Below are positions 5,191 to 13,628 of a DNA stretch of 25,230 nucleotides, in pieces. Both the position numbers and the translations under genes were made by a program. Source of the DNA: CAYTGM01 sp964437365 (GTDB lineage Bacteria > Sumerlaeota > Sumerlaeia > SLMS01); assembly GCA_964437365.1 (NCBI GenBank), contig CAYTGM010000038.1:1-25230 (forward strand), in the 5' to 3' direction. Each line of letters begins with the position of its first letter. Within the stretch, counting starts at the first letter, position 1. Under the pieces are notes generated by a model. It was not told where the DNA came from and ran no database searches. It worked only from the letters and a program-made list of their open reading frames with translations.

Positions 5191-6285
5191 TCACGGTGTT
5201 GCCGTTGAATTGCTGTCCTGTGTGGGCGATATACCGCTCTTTCTCTGTTGAGCAAGAAGCCTGGCGTAGGCCTGCATATCTTCGTGAAGGTCGTGGTGAT
5301 CGACGATTTCTTCTCCCAGCATTTCCTCGATCACATCCTCAAGGGTCAGTACGCCCTCCAGGCCTCCATGCTCGTCGGTAACAACGAACAGGTGCTGACG
5401 TTTTTCAAGAAATCGTTGAAGGATAGAGTGAGCATTGAGGCTTTCCGGAATCATTTCAACGGGGAGCATGAGATCTCTCAAAGTCATGTCGCCCAGTTCC
5501 TCGCGCTGCTTCTGCAGCAGTGTATCAAAGACATCACGTCGATAGACAAGACCAACAATCTTATCAGGGTTGTTGTCTTCGCAAATGGGGAGTCGACTAT
5601 GGGTCCAGTGCTTGGAATGCGCTTTCACATCAGTGAGTCGTAATTCTGCCGGCAATGTATAGACAACTGTTCTTGGAGTCATGATGTCATGCGCGGTCTT
5701 ATCGTTCAGCTTCAAGGCGTTTTGAACCCACTGGGCTTCTTTTGGAAGAAGTGATCCTTCATCGGCACCGATCTGAGAAAGGGTAATAATATCTTCTTCC
5801 TTAACGGTGGCCTGCTCCGCCCCTGCTGTCCGGATCTTTGCCGTGATATATTGACTCATGAGAACAAACGGGTAAAGAACCGCGATCAAAATTTGAATTA
5901 GAAGTGCTGACTTCGGCGCAATTGTCTCCGCAAAGACGACTCCAAGCGTTTTTGGTATAATCTCGGAAAACACGAGAATAATAAGAGTGAAGCCTGTCGG
6001 GAAGACGAACAGCGTATAGAACGGGTCATCACCAAACTGTCGACCAACCATCACCCCGAGGATCATCCCGCCGACCGTGTTGCCGATGGTGTTAAAGGTA
6101 AGGATCGCCGATATAGGAAGGTCGACTTTTTCACGAAGCGCGCGCAGTCTCCGGGAGCCGCGAACACCATTGGCCACCATACCCTCGATTTTGCTCATGG
6201 GAACAGCATAGAGAGCTGCTTCCATCAGACTGCACATGAAGCTGATTCCGGCGGAAAGAACGACGACGATGACTATCGCCAGCAT
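5191..6285 (-). CDS. CNNM/CorC (HlyC/CorC) family transporter
   Basis: The 364-aa product has an N-terminal DUF21/CNNM membrane domain (about residues 1-160) with several hydrophobic segments. These include FMCSLMEAALYAVPMSKI near the start, the glycine-rich NTIGNTVGGMILG and the LVFSEIIPKTLG signature of the ion path. A tandem CBS pair follows (about 200-325; DIMTPRTVV, GLVYRRDVF, GGLEGVLTLEDVIEEMLGEE). Family members include magnesium exporters and magnesium-related CBS proteins; CBS pairs bind nucleotides. The usual C-terminal CorC/transporter-associated domain is absent: after the CBS pair only about 40 polar residues remain. AGAAGG 6 nt before the ATG supports the start. It lies 108 nt downstream of rseP and could be the last gene of the operon. 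A broken copy of its 3' end lies at 2219-2440. Confidence 0.9.
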   Translation of the reverse strand: MLAIVIVVVLSAGISFMCSLMEAALYAVPMSKIEGMVANGVRGSRRLRALREKVDLPISAILTFNTIGNTVGGMILGVMVGRQFGDDPFYTLFVFPTGFTLIILVFSEIIPKTLGVVFAETIAPKSALLIQILIAVLYPFVLMSQYITAKIRTAGAEQATVKEEDIITLSQIGADEGSLLPKEAQWVQNALKLNDKTAHDIMTPRTVVYTLPAELRLTDVKAHSKHWTHSRLPICEDNNPDKIVGLVYRRDVFDTLLQKQREELGDMTLRDLMLPVEMIPESLNAHSILQRFLEKRQHLFVVTDEHGGLEGVLTLEDVIEEMLGEEIVDHHDLHEDMQAYARLLAQQRKSGISPTQDSNSTATP

Positions 6286-6393
6286 TTTTGGCCTTCTTTC
6301 ATCTGAGAATCAGCGATGGTCGATCGAGGTTCCGGGGGGTCAGAGCCTGCATTCATAATGAGGTTTAAATTCTCCAGATCTTAGAAAGTTGCG

Positions 6394-7923
6394 TTAGAAG
6401 AAGATTTTCCAGAAATCGTTGAGCGTTACAATAACAAAGAAGAACAGGAGGAAAAAGACGGCACCATTCAGGAGCGGAATCAGGACCTGCGGGGGCACGG
6501 GACGGCGGAATATGGCCTCGAAAATGGCAAAGCAGATGTGGCCTCCATCCAGAACCGGCAGTGGAAGCAGGTTCATCACGGCGAGCGCGACGTTCAGGAG
6601 CAGCACGAATCTCATCCAATAGTCAAAGCCCATGGTCGACATCTTATAGGCTGCCTGGGCAATACCAGCCGGTCCGCTCAGGTTTCTGCTGACCGCTGTT
6701 ACATTGCCGGTGGCGGCTTTCTTTCCAAGATTGCCAAGCTGTTGGACGTAGCGCACTACGAAGTTCTTGATACGAACGGGCGCATTCATCAGAGCGACTG
6801 TAATTGGCTCTTTAACAAGAACCTTACGGGCGTTTCCACCGATGATTCCTATTTGACCAAGGTCAGGATTCTCGTCATTCGCCCAGGGAGTAATTTTGAG
6901 TGCAATTTCCTCACCATTTCGGTCCACAAGAAACTCCAGTTCCTTGTCCGCTGACTTTTCGATGATGTAGGTAAACTCGGCCCAGTCATCAATGTCCTCA
7001 TCTCCGATACGCAGTACGACATCACCTTTTTCGAGTCCACCTTTCTCAGCTGGAGTATTGAGGTTCACGAAATCGATATAGGCGTCTTTCCGGAAGAAGG
7101 TCTTAAAGAAATCTCTCTGCATTTCAGGTTCTGAGGTTAAGGTGACCGTATAGCTGTACTCTTCACCAGAATCACTTTGAAGGAGAAACTCGAAATCAAA
7201 GGATTCGATGTCTTCTCCGATCATCTGCCCGTTGAGCAGTGTCGCCATTGCGTTTCCAATTTCCTGATCGGTTTCAACGGGTATATCACCAACGGAAAGT
7301 ATCTCGTCACCTGACTGGAGTTCGGTGTTGGCGAAGCCACTTGTAGGAGCAATCCAGGCGACCTTTGCATCGTATGGCGCATCTTCCTCAACACCGCGCG
7401 CGTACATGATAGCAACAACAACGACGGCCAGGAGAAGGTTCATAGTCACGCCGGCTGCATAGATGATGACTTTTTGCCAGAAGGGCTTTTTGTATAGAGC
7501 TGCCATATCCTCAATGGCCTGTTCCTGAAGCGAAGGTCCTTTTTCATTGTCCGCTTCGTCACTCTGCTCTGATTCCTTGGACTTATCTGCTTCAGAACTG
7601 CCTTCGATATACTCTTCAATGTCTGGATGAACAACTCCGCTCATTTTCACGTAGCCACCGAGAGGCACGATAGAGAGTCCATAAACGGTCTCGCCCCACT
7701 TCTTTTCCCAGATACAACGGGGCAAAAAGCCCATGGCTTCTTTATCAAAGCCGATGACGAATCTTTCGACAGGGACCTTGAAAGCCTTAGCGGCCAGGAA
7801 GTGGCCGAGCTCGTGAATAAAAACGGCAAGTCCGAAAGCCGTAACGAAGCCAAGGATCCCGATAATGATCTCGAGAAGATTGAGACCCATGATGTTGAAT
7901 GATAGAAGAAAAACTGGTTCCAT
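6394..7923 (-). CDS. rseP: RseP-type site-2 intramembrane metalloprotease
   Basis: The 509-aa product carries the zinc-binding HELGH (residues 37-41) in its first transmembrane segment, followed by LGGYVKMSG. Two PDZ domains follow (about 185-270 with LQSGDEILSVGD, and 285-350 with GGLEKGDVVLRIGD). The C-terminal NLLPLPVLDGGH (451-462) supplies the third zinc ligand. RseP cleaves membrane-bound anti-sigma factors after a first periplasmic cut, and also signal peptide remnants. An acidic, Glu/Ser/Lys-rich insertion at about 98-135 separates the MREbeta-like region from the second transmembrane segment. No good ribosome binding site precedes either ATG 7923 or the ATG 11 codons in, so the start is uncertain. 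Its placement downstream of lspA and in the same run as an HtrA protease fits envelope quality control. No sigma or anti-sigma gene is visible in the window. Confidence 0.95.
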   Translation of the reverse strand: MEPVFLLSFNIMGLNLLEIIIGILGFVTAFGLAVFIHELGHFLAAKAFKVPVERFVIGFDKEAMGFLPRCIWEKKWGETVYGLSIVPLGGYVKMSGVVHPDIEEYIEGSSEADKSKESEQSDEADNEKGPSLQEQAIEDMAALYKKPFWQKVIIYAAGVTMNLLLAVVVVAIMYARGVEEDAPYDAKVAWIAPTSGFANTELQSGDEILSVGDIPVETDQEIGNAMATLLNGQMIGEDIESFDFEFLLQSDSGEEYSYTVTLTSEPEMQRDFFKTFFRKDAYIDFVNLNTPAEKGGLEKGDVVLRIGDEDIDDWAEFTYIIEKSADKELEFLVDRNGEEIALKITPWANDENPDLGQIGIIGGNARKVLVKEPITVALMNAPVRIKNFVVRYVQQLGNLGKKAATGNVTAVSRNLSGPAGIAQAAYKMSTMGFDYWMRFVLLLNVALAVMNLLPLPVLDGGHICFAIFEAIFRRPVPPQVLIPLLNGAVFFLLFFFVIVTLNDFWKIFF

Positions 7924-7948
7924 AAGTTGTTTAAGATTACTTTCTAAG

Positions 7949-8173
7949 TCAGCGTTTTGTGAAGAGATTGAGAATCAGGGTGAGGAGTAGACTCAAGACA
8001 AGACAGGTCACGATGGGAAAATAAACGGAGAAACCCTCTTTCTGGACCTTAATATCGCCAGGAAGGCCCGAAAAGCCGGCTTTTCCGAGAAAATACATGA
8101 TGGCTCCGAAAAGGAGTAACATCCCTCCAGCCAGCATGGTGAACTTTCCAATCCCCTCGAGACCGGTCCCCAT
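7949..8173 (-). CDS. DUF2905 family small membrane protein
   Basis: The 74-aa product has two transmembrane helices (LAGGMLLLFGAIMYFLG and YFPIVTCLVLSLLLTLILNLF) joined by the loop GFSGLPGDIKVQKEGFSVYFP. The LPGDI motif followed by FxxYFP is diagnostic of the DUF2905 family of inner-membrane proteins, whose function is unknown. It begins only 4 nt after the lspA stop codon and ends 25 nt before rseP, so it is co-transcribed with them. Confidence 0.9.
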   Translation of the reverse strand: MGTGLEGIGKFTMLAGGMLLLFGAIMYFLGKAGFSGLPGDIKVQKEGFSVYFPIVTCLVLSLLLTLILNLFTKR

Positions 8174-8177
8174 AGCT

Positions 8178-8768
8178 CTAAATCTTCCCTTTCAGAAAGC
8201 GAATGGCAAGAATGGTCGCTCCAACACAAATGAGAGAATCAGCGATATTAAAGGTCGGCCAATGGCTTTCACCGATGTATGCATCGATGAAATCAACGAC
8301 ATAGCCTCGGAAATAGCGATCGATGAGGTTCCCGATCGCTCCCCCCAAGAGCATGGCGAGAGCAATTCTCCCCCACTTCTCTGTTTTGGGCAGCGAAAGC
8401 CAGAACCAGATGATCCCGATGGAGGCAACGAAACTAATGACACTCAACAGCCCTGTTTTTCCATAAAGCATGGAGAAAGCAGCACCGCGGTTTTCGGCAT
8501 AGATGAACTGAAGACAACCGGGAATAATCGTAATCTTTTCCTGCAATTCAAGCATTTCAAAGGTCGGACGATAGACACCATACCAATCCGGCTTGAGCGC
8601 TTTAATAGCCCAGAACTTGGTCAGGTGATCCAGAGCAAGCCCAATGATAGCGACTGCCAGAGAAGGATAGAGCAAGGCAGTTGAGTATTCAGTTTTCTTG
8701 TTTGAGTCGTCTTCTTTGGATTCAGGCGCCTGAACCTGACTCGTTTCTTTTTCAGTTGTTGCTGACAC
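8178..8768 (-). CDS. lspA: Lipoprotein signal peptidase (signal peptidase II)
   Basis: The 196-aa product has the conserved boxes of the A8 aspartic peptidase: NRGAAFS (93-99), GGAIGNLIDR (142-151), GYVVDFIDAY (155-164) and WPTFNIADS (170-178). The catalytic aspartates are expected at D159 and D177. It cleaves prolipoprotein signal peptides at the lipobox in the inner membrane. An acidic, charged N-terminal extension of about 30 residues precedes the first transmembrane helix, longer than in E. coli LspA. The start is GTG at 8766-8768 with AGG about 10 nt upstream. It lies 24 nt after batE, so lipoprotein maturation is transcriptionally tied to the Bat cluster here. Confidence 0.96.
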   Translation of the reverse strand: MSATTEKETSQVQAPESKEDDSNKKTEYSTALLYPSLAVAIIGLALDHLTKFWAIKALKPDWYGVYRPTFEMLELQEKITIIPGCLQFIYAENRGAAFSMLYGKTGLLSVISFVASIGIIWFWLSLPKTEKWGRIALAMLLGGAIGNLIDRYFRGYVVDFIDAYIGESHWPTFNIADSLICVGATILAIRFLKGKI

Positions 8769-8792
8769 GATATATATACCTGAACCAGTGAC

Positions 8793-9599
8793 TCAAATCT
8801 TTTCAATATTTTCGGTGGAGATATACCCCGACCTTCCATCTCTCAATTGTACTCTGATAAAGCCACTCCTTGGCTCCTCAAGAAGCTCAAGTACAGTTCC
8901 AGCAGGTAATTCTAGTTTGGCTGCAGATTCATCAGAGGGTTCTGACCGGGTAATCGCACGATCTTCAATGACCACGGCATCCGCGTCGGATCGACCGGGG
9001 CTCAAAGAAGCCCAGGCCATCGCACCTGTAAAGACAAAGAAGACTCCAACCCAGCAGAAAATGGCGATCCAATGTCCACGATCATCTCTGGAGCGTGACG
9101 CAATAATTCTCACAAACCCATAACACAGAACAAGATACAGGAGCTGAGCCACAAGAACCCAGACAACCGTTGGCACGCGCTTGAAGACCTCACTCAAGAG
9201 TGCTTCAGCAAAAGCCTCTCCGCCTTCATTTGTTGCGGGCTCAATGACTTCAAGACTCTGGCGTGCGAGGTTATCGGAGGGGTCAAGCTTGAGAGCGCGT
9301 AAATAGAAGAGAACGGCTTTTCCAACTTCTCCGCTTCGATATGCCGCTGTCCCCGCGTTCGTCCAGGTATCTGCTGTGGCATAAGGTGACTTACTGATCA
9401 GGAGATAGAGCTCCATGGCTTTTCGCGTGTCACCACGCTGGTAGGCCAGGTGAGCTTCCTCCCAACGAAGATTCGCCGTGGTCAGAGTACCCACAGCTTC
9501 AGGAAACTCATCATCCGATTGGGCAGGTAGACCCGCAGGCAAAAGTGCAATAAGAGTAAGTACTGTTATATAGACAAAGAGTTGAAAACTCTTAATCAT
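8793..9599 (-). CDS. batE: BatE-like protein: signal peptide, TPR, two TM, SH3 domain
   Basis: The 268-aa product has a signal peptide (residues 1-26). TPR repeats follow (about 40-115; HLAYQRGDTRKAMELY, AAYRSGEVGKAVLFYLRALKLDP), then two transmembrane helices (145-167 and 178-198). A C-terminal bacterial SH3-like domain closes the protein (225-268; LPAGTVLELLEE...GYISTENIEKI). This architecture matches BatE proteins of the Bat (Bacteroides aerotolerance) cluster, thought to form an inner-membrane/periplasmic complex of unsettled function. Its ATG overlaps the batD stop codon (ATGA), implying translational coupling. Confidence 0.88.
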   Translation of the reverse strand: MIKSFQLFVYITVLTLIALLPAGLPAQSDDEFPEAVGTLTTANLRWEEAHLAYQRGDTRKAMELYLLISKSPYATADTWTNAGTAAYRSGEVGKAVLFYLRALKLDPSDNLARQSLEVIEPATNEGGEAFAEALLSEVFKRVPTVVWVLVAQLLYLVLCYGFVRIIASRSRDDRGHWIAIFCWVGVFFVFTGAMAWASLSPGRSDADAVVIEDRAITRSEPSDESAAKLELPAGTVLELLEEPRSGFIRVQLRDGRSGYISTENIEKI

Positions 9600-11548
9600 A
9601 GCTTAGACTCCGTCTGGAGAGCCTCTGAGAGATCCAGAGATTTATTAACCAGCTCATCGATTTTGTTGTCAGACAAATCACCAGGTGCATAGCGGGCATT
9701 ATCCAGCTGCTGCATGAATTCCTTAAACAGTTCTATCGTTCCAGAAGAGATACCGTTTTCTCGTAGCTCTTCAGCGGCGCTGTCAACCGTCATGCCTTTT
9801 TCTGATTTACCGGTGACTGCTGAGACAATGACAAGAACGGATGAAGTCAATGAGACAAGTACCACGTCTTTGTTGCCTGAGCCTTTATTGGCGAGCGCTT
9901 CACCATGCGCTTTCCTCGACTCTTTAACAGCTTCGCGCATCCGACGCTTGGGTGAGTTGCTGTCGCTGTTCTTTTTGGCCAGAAGAACAAAGCCATATAG
10001 AATCGATGCTAGAAAAGGAAGCAATTGGAGCCCCCAGAACCAGGGACGTGTATAGAAGGCTGATCCAGTCGACGCGACTCCTGCGGTCAGAGGAGAAGTA
10101 ACAATATAGGCCACGTCCTGCCCGAGTTCCTTGGCGTCCGCCCTGTCTCCACTTGCTGGGAGAAGGCTACGCCCGCTTCCCGAGCCAGAAGCACCAGCGA
10201 TTTGCTGTGTTGATGCGTTATCCGGGGTAATCTTGACAGAGATAGCCTCGCTGGAGATAACCTCCTGCTTTCCCGAGCGCGGATCAAACAGACTGAACTT
10301 CAATTCGGGGATTTCAATCTCTCCGGGACTGATAGCCTGATAGACATATTCAAAATCTTTCTGGGAGAGTAGATTTCCTCGGCTGATCTCAGAGCGCGAA
10401 TCTACGCTTTGGTCAACCCTTGAGAGACTCGCAAAGTCGGGTAACTCAGGCTGAGAAATAAAGTCAAAAAATCCCTGTCCCGTAAAGCTGACTTTGAGGC
10501 TGATCAACTCACGCTGAGGCAACTCGTTTCTATCAACAGTCACTTCCATAAAGACAGGATTGCCAACGATCTGTTCAAGAGTTCCCGGCATTTTTTCCGG
10601 AGGGGATTTAACTGATACTTCCTGAGCGCGCATTTGCAGATCCGCAGCCACAGTGGACATGGTGCGCCATTGGAACATGCTGCCCAGATCATTTCTCCGT
10701 GGAGGCTCAGCGGGAATGTCTATCCTCAGAACCGGAGGAACAAGTCTGAGTTCGCCAGAGCGCGTAGGAACCACATAGGCTGTCATCACGCGACTACGAA
10801 GAAATTTTTTCCCTTTGACCATTACACTTTCCCAAGACATCTGGTTCCTGAGGTTTTGATTCTTTGCCGCATCAGGTACGATGAAATCGTTTCCGCTGAT
10901 ATTCTGAACAACCTGCCAGCGAGTAAATGCCTGAAGGCTTGGGTCACGGTAGACATATATATCGACGGGAACCGCCTGACCACGATACACTTCATCAGGA
11001 ATTTCAGCGTAGGCGAAATAGCGTCCCTCAAGAACTTTATTGTTCTGAGCGCTGTTGGTTCGAGCAGAGATGATTCCTTCGAATGCATCAGACATGTTCG
11101 GAACATCGATGATCTGTAAATTAACTTCATTTGTCAGATAGTCACTCCCATTAATCGTTACGCGCGCTGGTGGAATAGTGACTTCACCTGTCTTTGTGGC
11201 CTTCAGCGTAAAGACTTGAGAAACTTTCTGCTCCCAACTCATCTTTCCATTAGAGTCTTGAACCATACTGCTTTCTCTCTGCATCGTCGGGCCGGAAACG
11301 AAACTGATGCCGTCTATACCAGAGAAACTGGGGTTCTTGACCTTTTCTGCAGCGATTGGACCAGATACAATAATCGAGTACCTGAAGAGATCTTCTACAA
11401 CGATCCGCTCAAGATCCACTTCGGCACTGATCGTGACTCCTGCGGGAAGAGGACGCTTGGGAAGTGCAGCACTGAGAGGAGCTGCAATCAGCATCATCAG
11501 CGAAAAAATGGAAAGAAAAAGAAGGCTGGAAACCTTACTCCCCTTCAT
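9596..11548 (-). CDS. batD: BatD family membrane protein
   Basis: The 650-aa product has a signal peptide (MKGSKVSSLLFLSIFSLMML, cleaved near the ALP after LSA). A long periplasmic region of several Ig-like beta domains follows, typical of BatD (oxygen tolerance family). It contains LERIVVEDLFRYSIIVSG near the N-terminus, ELPQRELISLKVSFTGQGFF in the middle and YVYQAISPGEIEIPELKFSL later. Near residue 530 a transmembrane helix (WGLQLLPFLASILYGFVLL) leads to a helical cytoplasmic tail. ATG 11548 is chosen because AAAAGG lies 5 nt upstream and it begins directly with the signal peptide. An earlier ATG at 11593, overlapping the batC stop as TAATG, would add 15 residues. Confidence 0.9.
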   Translation of the reverse strand: MKGSKVSSLLFLSIFSLMMLIAAPLSAALPKRPLPAGVTISAEVDLERIVVEDLFRYSIIVSGPIAAEKVKNPSFSGIDGISFVSGPTMQRESSMVQDSNGKMSWEQKVSQVFTLKATKTGEVTIPPARVTINGSDYLTNEVNLQIIDVPNMSDAFEGIISARTNSAQNNKVLEGRYFAYAEIPDEVYRGQAVPVDIYVYRDPSLQAFTRWQVVQNISGNDFIVPDAAKNQNLRNQMSWESVMVKGKKFLRSRVMTAYVVPTRSGELRLVPPVLRIDIPAEPPRRNDLGSMFQWRTMSTVAADLQMRAQEVSVKSPPEKMPGTLEQIVGNPVFMEVTVDRNELPQRELISLKVSFTGQGFFDFISQPELPDFASLSRVDQSVDSRSEISRGNLLSQKDFEYVYQAISPGEIEIPELKFSLFDPRSGKQEVISSEAISVKITPDNASTQQIAGASGSGSGRSLLPASGDRADAKELGQDVAYIVTSPLTAGVASTGSAFYTRPWFWGLQLLPFLASILYGFVLLAKKNSDSNSPKRRMREAVKESRKAHGEALANKGSGNKDVVLVSLTSSVLVIVSAVTGKSEKGMTVDSAAEELRENGISSGTIELFKEFMQQLDNARYAPGDLSDNKIDELVNKSLDLSEALQTESKL

Positions 11549-11592
11549 ATTCGCCTTTTGCCAAAGAAACTTTTGAGTCGTGGTGTCTATCA

Positions 11593-12609
11593 TTACCAAT
11601 CCTTTTCCGGGTCTGGCTGAGAGATTCTATTGTGACGTTTCTGCAGGATAATATTCTCAAGATCTCCAAGCATATTCAGCAATTCTCTGGCTTCCTCTTC
11701 GGTCAGTTCCTCAGCTTCCTGGGCTTGTGATCCCTGACCCTGCTGCTGATTTTCCTGGTCCTGTGGGTTGCCCTCCTGCTGCTGATCCTGGGGCTGTTGT
11801 CCTTCCTGTTGCTCCTGATTTTCCTGTTCCTGCTGTTGTTCTGACTCGTTCTGTTCCTGCTCTTGCTGATCTTGTTGTTGTTCCTGCTCCTGCTCTTCCT
11901 GTTCTTGTTCCTGTTCTTGCTGCTGTTGCTGTTGTTGATCCTGCTGGTCCTGTTGCTGCTGTTGCTGTTGCTGATCGGATTCTGAATCACCCTGTTGTTG
12001 CTGTTGCTGCTGTTGCTGGGGAGGAGGTGTCTGTGTATATTTCTGAAGAACCTTCTGAATTTCTTCCCGATTAATGCGTGCATTGTCGTTGCTCGGATCA
12101 AGATCGAGGGTCTTCTCGAAAGCGTCCAAGGCATCAATGGCCTGTCTGATTCCTGATTCCCTCTCATCATTGTCAAACGCCTCTAGAGCCTGTTCGAGAC
12201 GTGACACTCCTGTATTATAGATAGCTTTACTTCGGAGGTCTGCATCGGCTCCGGCCAGGGACATGGCTTCTTCGTAGAAGCTTACCGCTGAATCATGCTC
12301 TCCCTTTTTGGCTTTTGCCAGTCCAAGGTTGAACGCAGCGACGGCCTGACTGGGATCCTCAAAGAGTGCATCGCGATAATACTTTTCCGACTCCTCAATA
12401 CCGCTCAGGGTTGATTCGCCATCAGCTGACTCTTTTTCTCCAGATTCAACGGATTTCTTGTAGGCGTCATTGCCTCGCTTAACAAGTTCCGGCACATCAT
12501 TCCACCAGGTAAATCCCAGGTCTTCAGATTCTTGAGCGTCTGTATAGTCGACGACTAGAAAAACGAGCGTACTGACAACCAGAGATTTGAATAGGATACT
12601 CGTTTTCAT
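11593..12609 (-). CDS. batC: BatC-like TPR protein with long Gln/Glu-rich tract
   Basis: The 338-aa product has a signal peptide (residues 1-25) and TPR-like helical repeats at about 45-190 (SEKYYRDALFEDPSQAVAAFNLGLA, AIYNTGVSRLEQALEAF, ALDAFEKTLDLDPSNDNARIN, each quoted in part). A low-complexity tract of Gln, Glu and Asp follows at about 195-295, then the conserved tail ELTEEEARELLNMLGDLE. TPR plus a low-complexity region plus this tail is the known plan of BatC proteins. The CAG/CAA-rich tract could be prone to slippage. The start ATG overlaps the batB stop by one base, and the stop overlaps an alternative batD start, so translation is coupled on both sides. Confidence 0.88.
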   Translation of the reverse strand: MKTSILFKSLVVSTLVFLVVDYTDAQESEDLGFTWWNDVPELVKRGNDAYKKSVESGEKESADGESTLSGIEESEKYYRDALFEDPSQAVAAFNLGLAKAKKGEHDSAVSFYEEAMSLAGADADLRSKAIYNTGVSRLEQALEAFDNDERESGIRQAIDALDAFEKTLDLDPSNDNARINREEIQKVLQKYTQTPPPQQQQQQQQQGDSESDQQQQQQQQDQQDQQQQQQQEQEQEQEEQEQEQQQDQQEQEQNESEQQQEQENQEQQEGQQPQDQQQEGNPQDQENQQQGQGSQAQEAEELTEEEARELLNMLGDLENIILQKRHNRISQPDPEKDW

Positions 12610-13628
12610 CAGGCGACAGCCTCCTTTTTCTTAACAGCACTCTTTCTTCTTCTCTCGCCAATCAGTGCCTCAGCAAAGAGACAAAGAAGCGCAAGGCCGA
12701 GAGGCCATTGATAGCGTTCTTCTCTAACAATTCTCTTTTCTGCCCCAAGCTCGTAGGCTTCGAGGTTTTGCAAATCACCTACGATGGGACCTGTGTCGAG
12801 TCGGCCAGACTGGCCAGGGACATAAGCCCGACCATCAGTGATATTCGCCAAATCGCGAAGTATATCTCTATTGAGTTGGCTCAGGACCTTTTGACCAGAA
12901 GCATCTTCTTTCAAAGTACCATCAGGCATTCTGATCGTCGACCCATCTGTCGTTCCAATTCCAATCGCATAGATAGGGACATCCTGCTCAGCTGCTTTGT
13001 TGGCAGCCTGTAATATAGCAGAAGAATGGTCCTCACCATCAGTAATAATAACGATCGCATTCTGTCCACCTTTAACCCTGTCAAATGCTTCCAGCGACGT
13101 ATCTATAACCTGAGGAATATTTGTTCCCGGATAAGTAACTGTGGAATAATCCATCTGTCTTAGCACGTCCTGCATCAATGAAGCATCGGTCGTAAGAGGG
13201 CATTGCAGGAACGCTTCGCCCGAGAAAGGCATAATCCCAACGCGATTTCCGGGTATTTCTGCCAGAATCTGCCTGACCAGGGTCTTTGCATACTCAAGTC
13301 GCGAAGGAAGCACATCGGCTGCTCGCATGGAATCACTCACGTCAATGGCGAAGATAATGTTAGTTCCCTTGCGCGAAACTTCTCGTTCTCTTTCACCCCA
13401 ATATGGACGGGCTGCTGCGACCAGTGAGAACACCAGCGCGAGTAGGATGAGTACCCCTTTATGAAAGCGTCCTCGCCTGGAAAGACTGGCACTTAGATCT
13501 GCCCAGTTATCTTTCACGATAAACTGTGAAAGTCTGGTCTCTGTTTTCCTCTTCATGATTGACCAAAGAGCAATCAACAACAGGAGCACAGGGAACAGGA
13601 GAAGGATCTTAGGATATATAAAGCCCAT
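12609..13628 (-). CDS. batB: BatB-like von Willebrand factor A domain protein
   Basis: The 339-aa product has two N-terminal transmembrane helices (about 5-25 and 58-75), a VWA domain (about 85-290) and a C-terminal transmembrane helix before a basic tail. The metal-ion-dependent adhesion site is intact: DVSDSMRAADVLPSRL supplies the DxSxS motif, with a conserved Thr near PLTTDASL and ITDGEDHS further on. In Bat clusters two such VWA proteins lie side by side, probably as partners of the MoxR ATPase. It overlaps batA by one base at its start and batC by one base at its end. Confidence 0.92.
   Translation of the reverse strand: MGFIYPKILLLFPVLLLLIALWSIMKRKTETRLSQFIVKDNWADLSASLSRRGRFHKGVLILLALVFSLVAAARPYWGEREREVSRKGTNIIFAIDVSDSMRAADVLPSRLEYAKTLVRQILAEIPGNRVGIMPFSGEAFLQCPLTTDASLMQDVLRQMDYSTVTYPGTNIPQVIDTSLEAFDRVKGGQNAIVIITDGEDHSSAILQAANKAAEQDVPIYAIGIGTTDGSTIRMPDGTLKEDASGQKVLSQLNRDILRDLANITDGRAYVPGQSGRLDTGPIVGDLQNLEAYELGAEKRIVREERYQWPLGLALLCLFAEALIGERRRKSAVKKKEAVA

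Noticed and set aside
5248..5643. Plus-strand open frame of 131 codons opposite the CNNM gene
   Set aside because: It is the antisense of well-conserved CBS-domain codons; the minus-strand frame explains the sequence fully.
11727..12030. Short repeated units resembling a tandem array or CRISPR
   Set aside because: The repeats are irregular codon repeats inside an intact reading frame, with no spacer structure. No CRISPR array was seen elsewhere in the window.
11703..12176. Long alternative frames over the Q-rich part of batC (Asn/Ser/Arg-rich and Pro/Ala/Val-rich)
   Set aside because: Shifted readings of repeated CAG/CAA/GAG codons, produced by low complexity.
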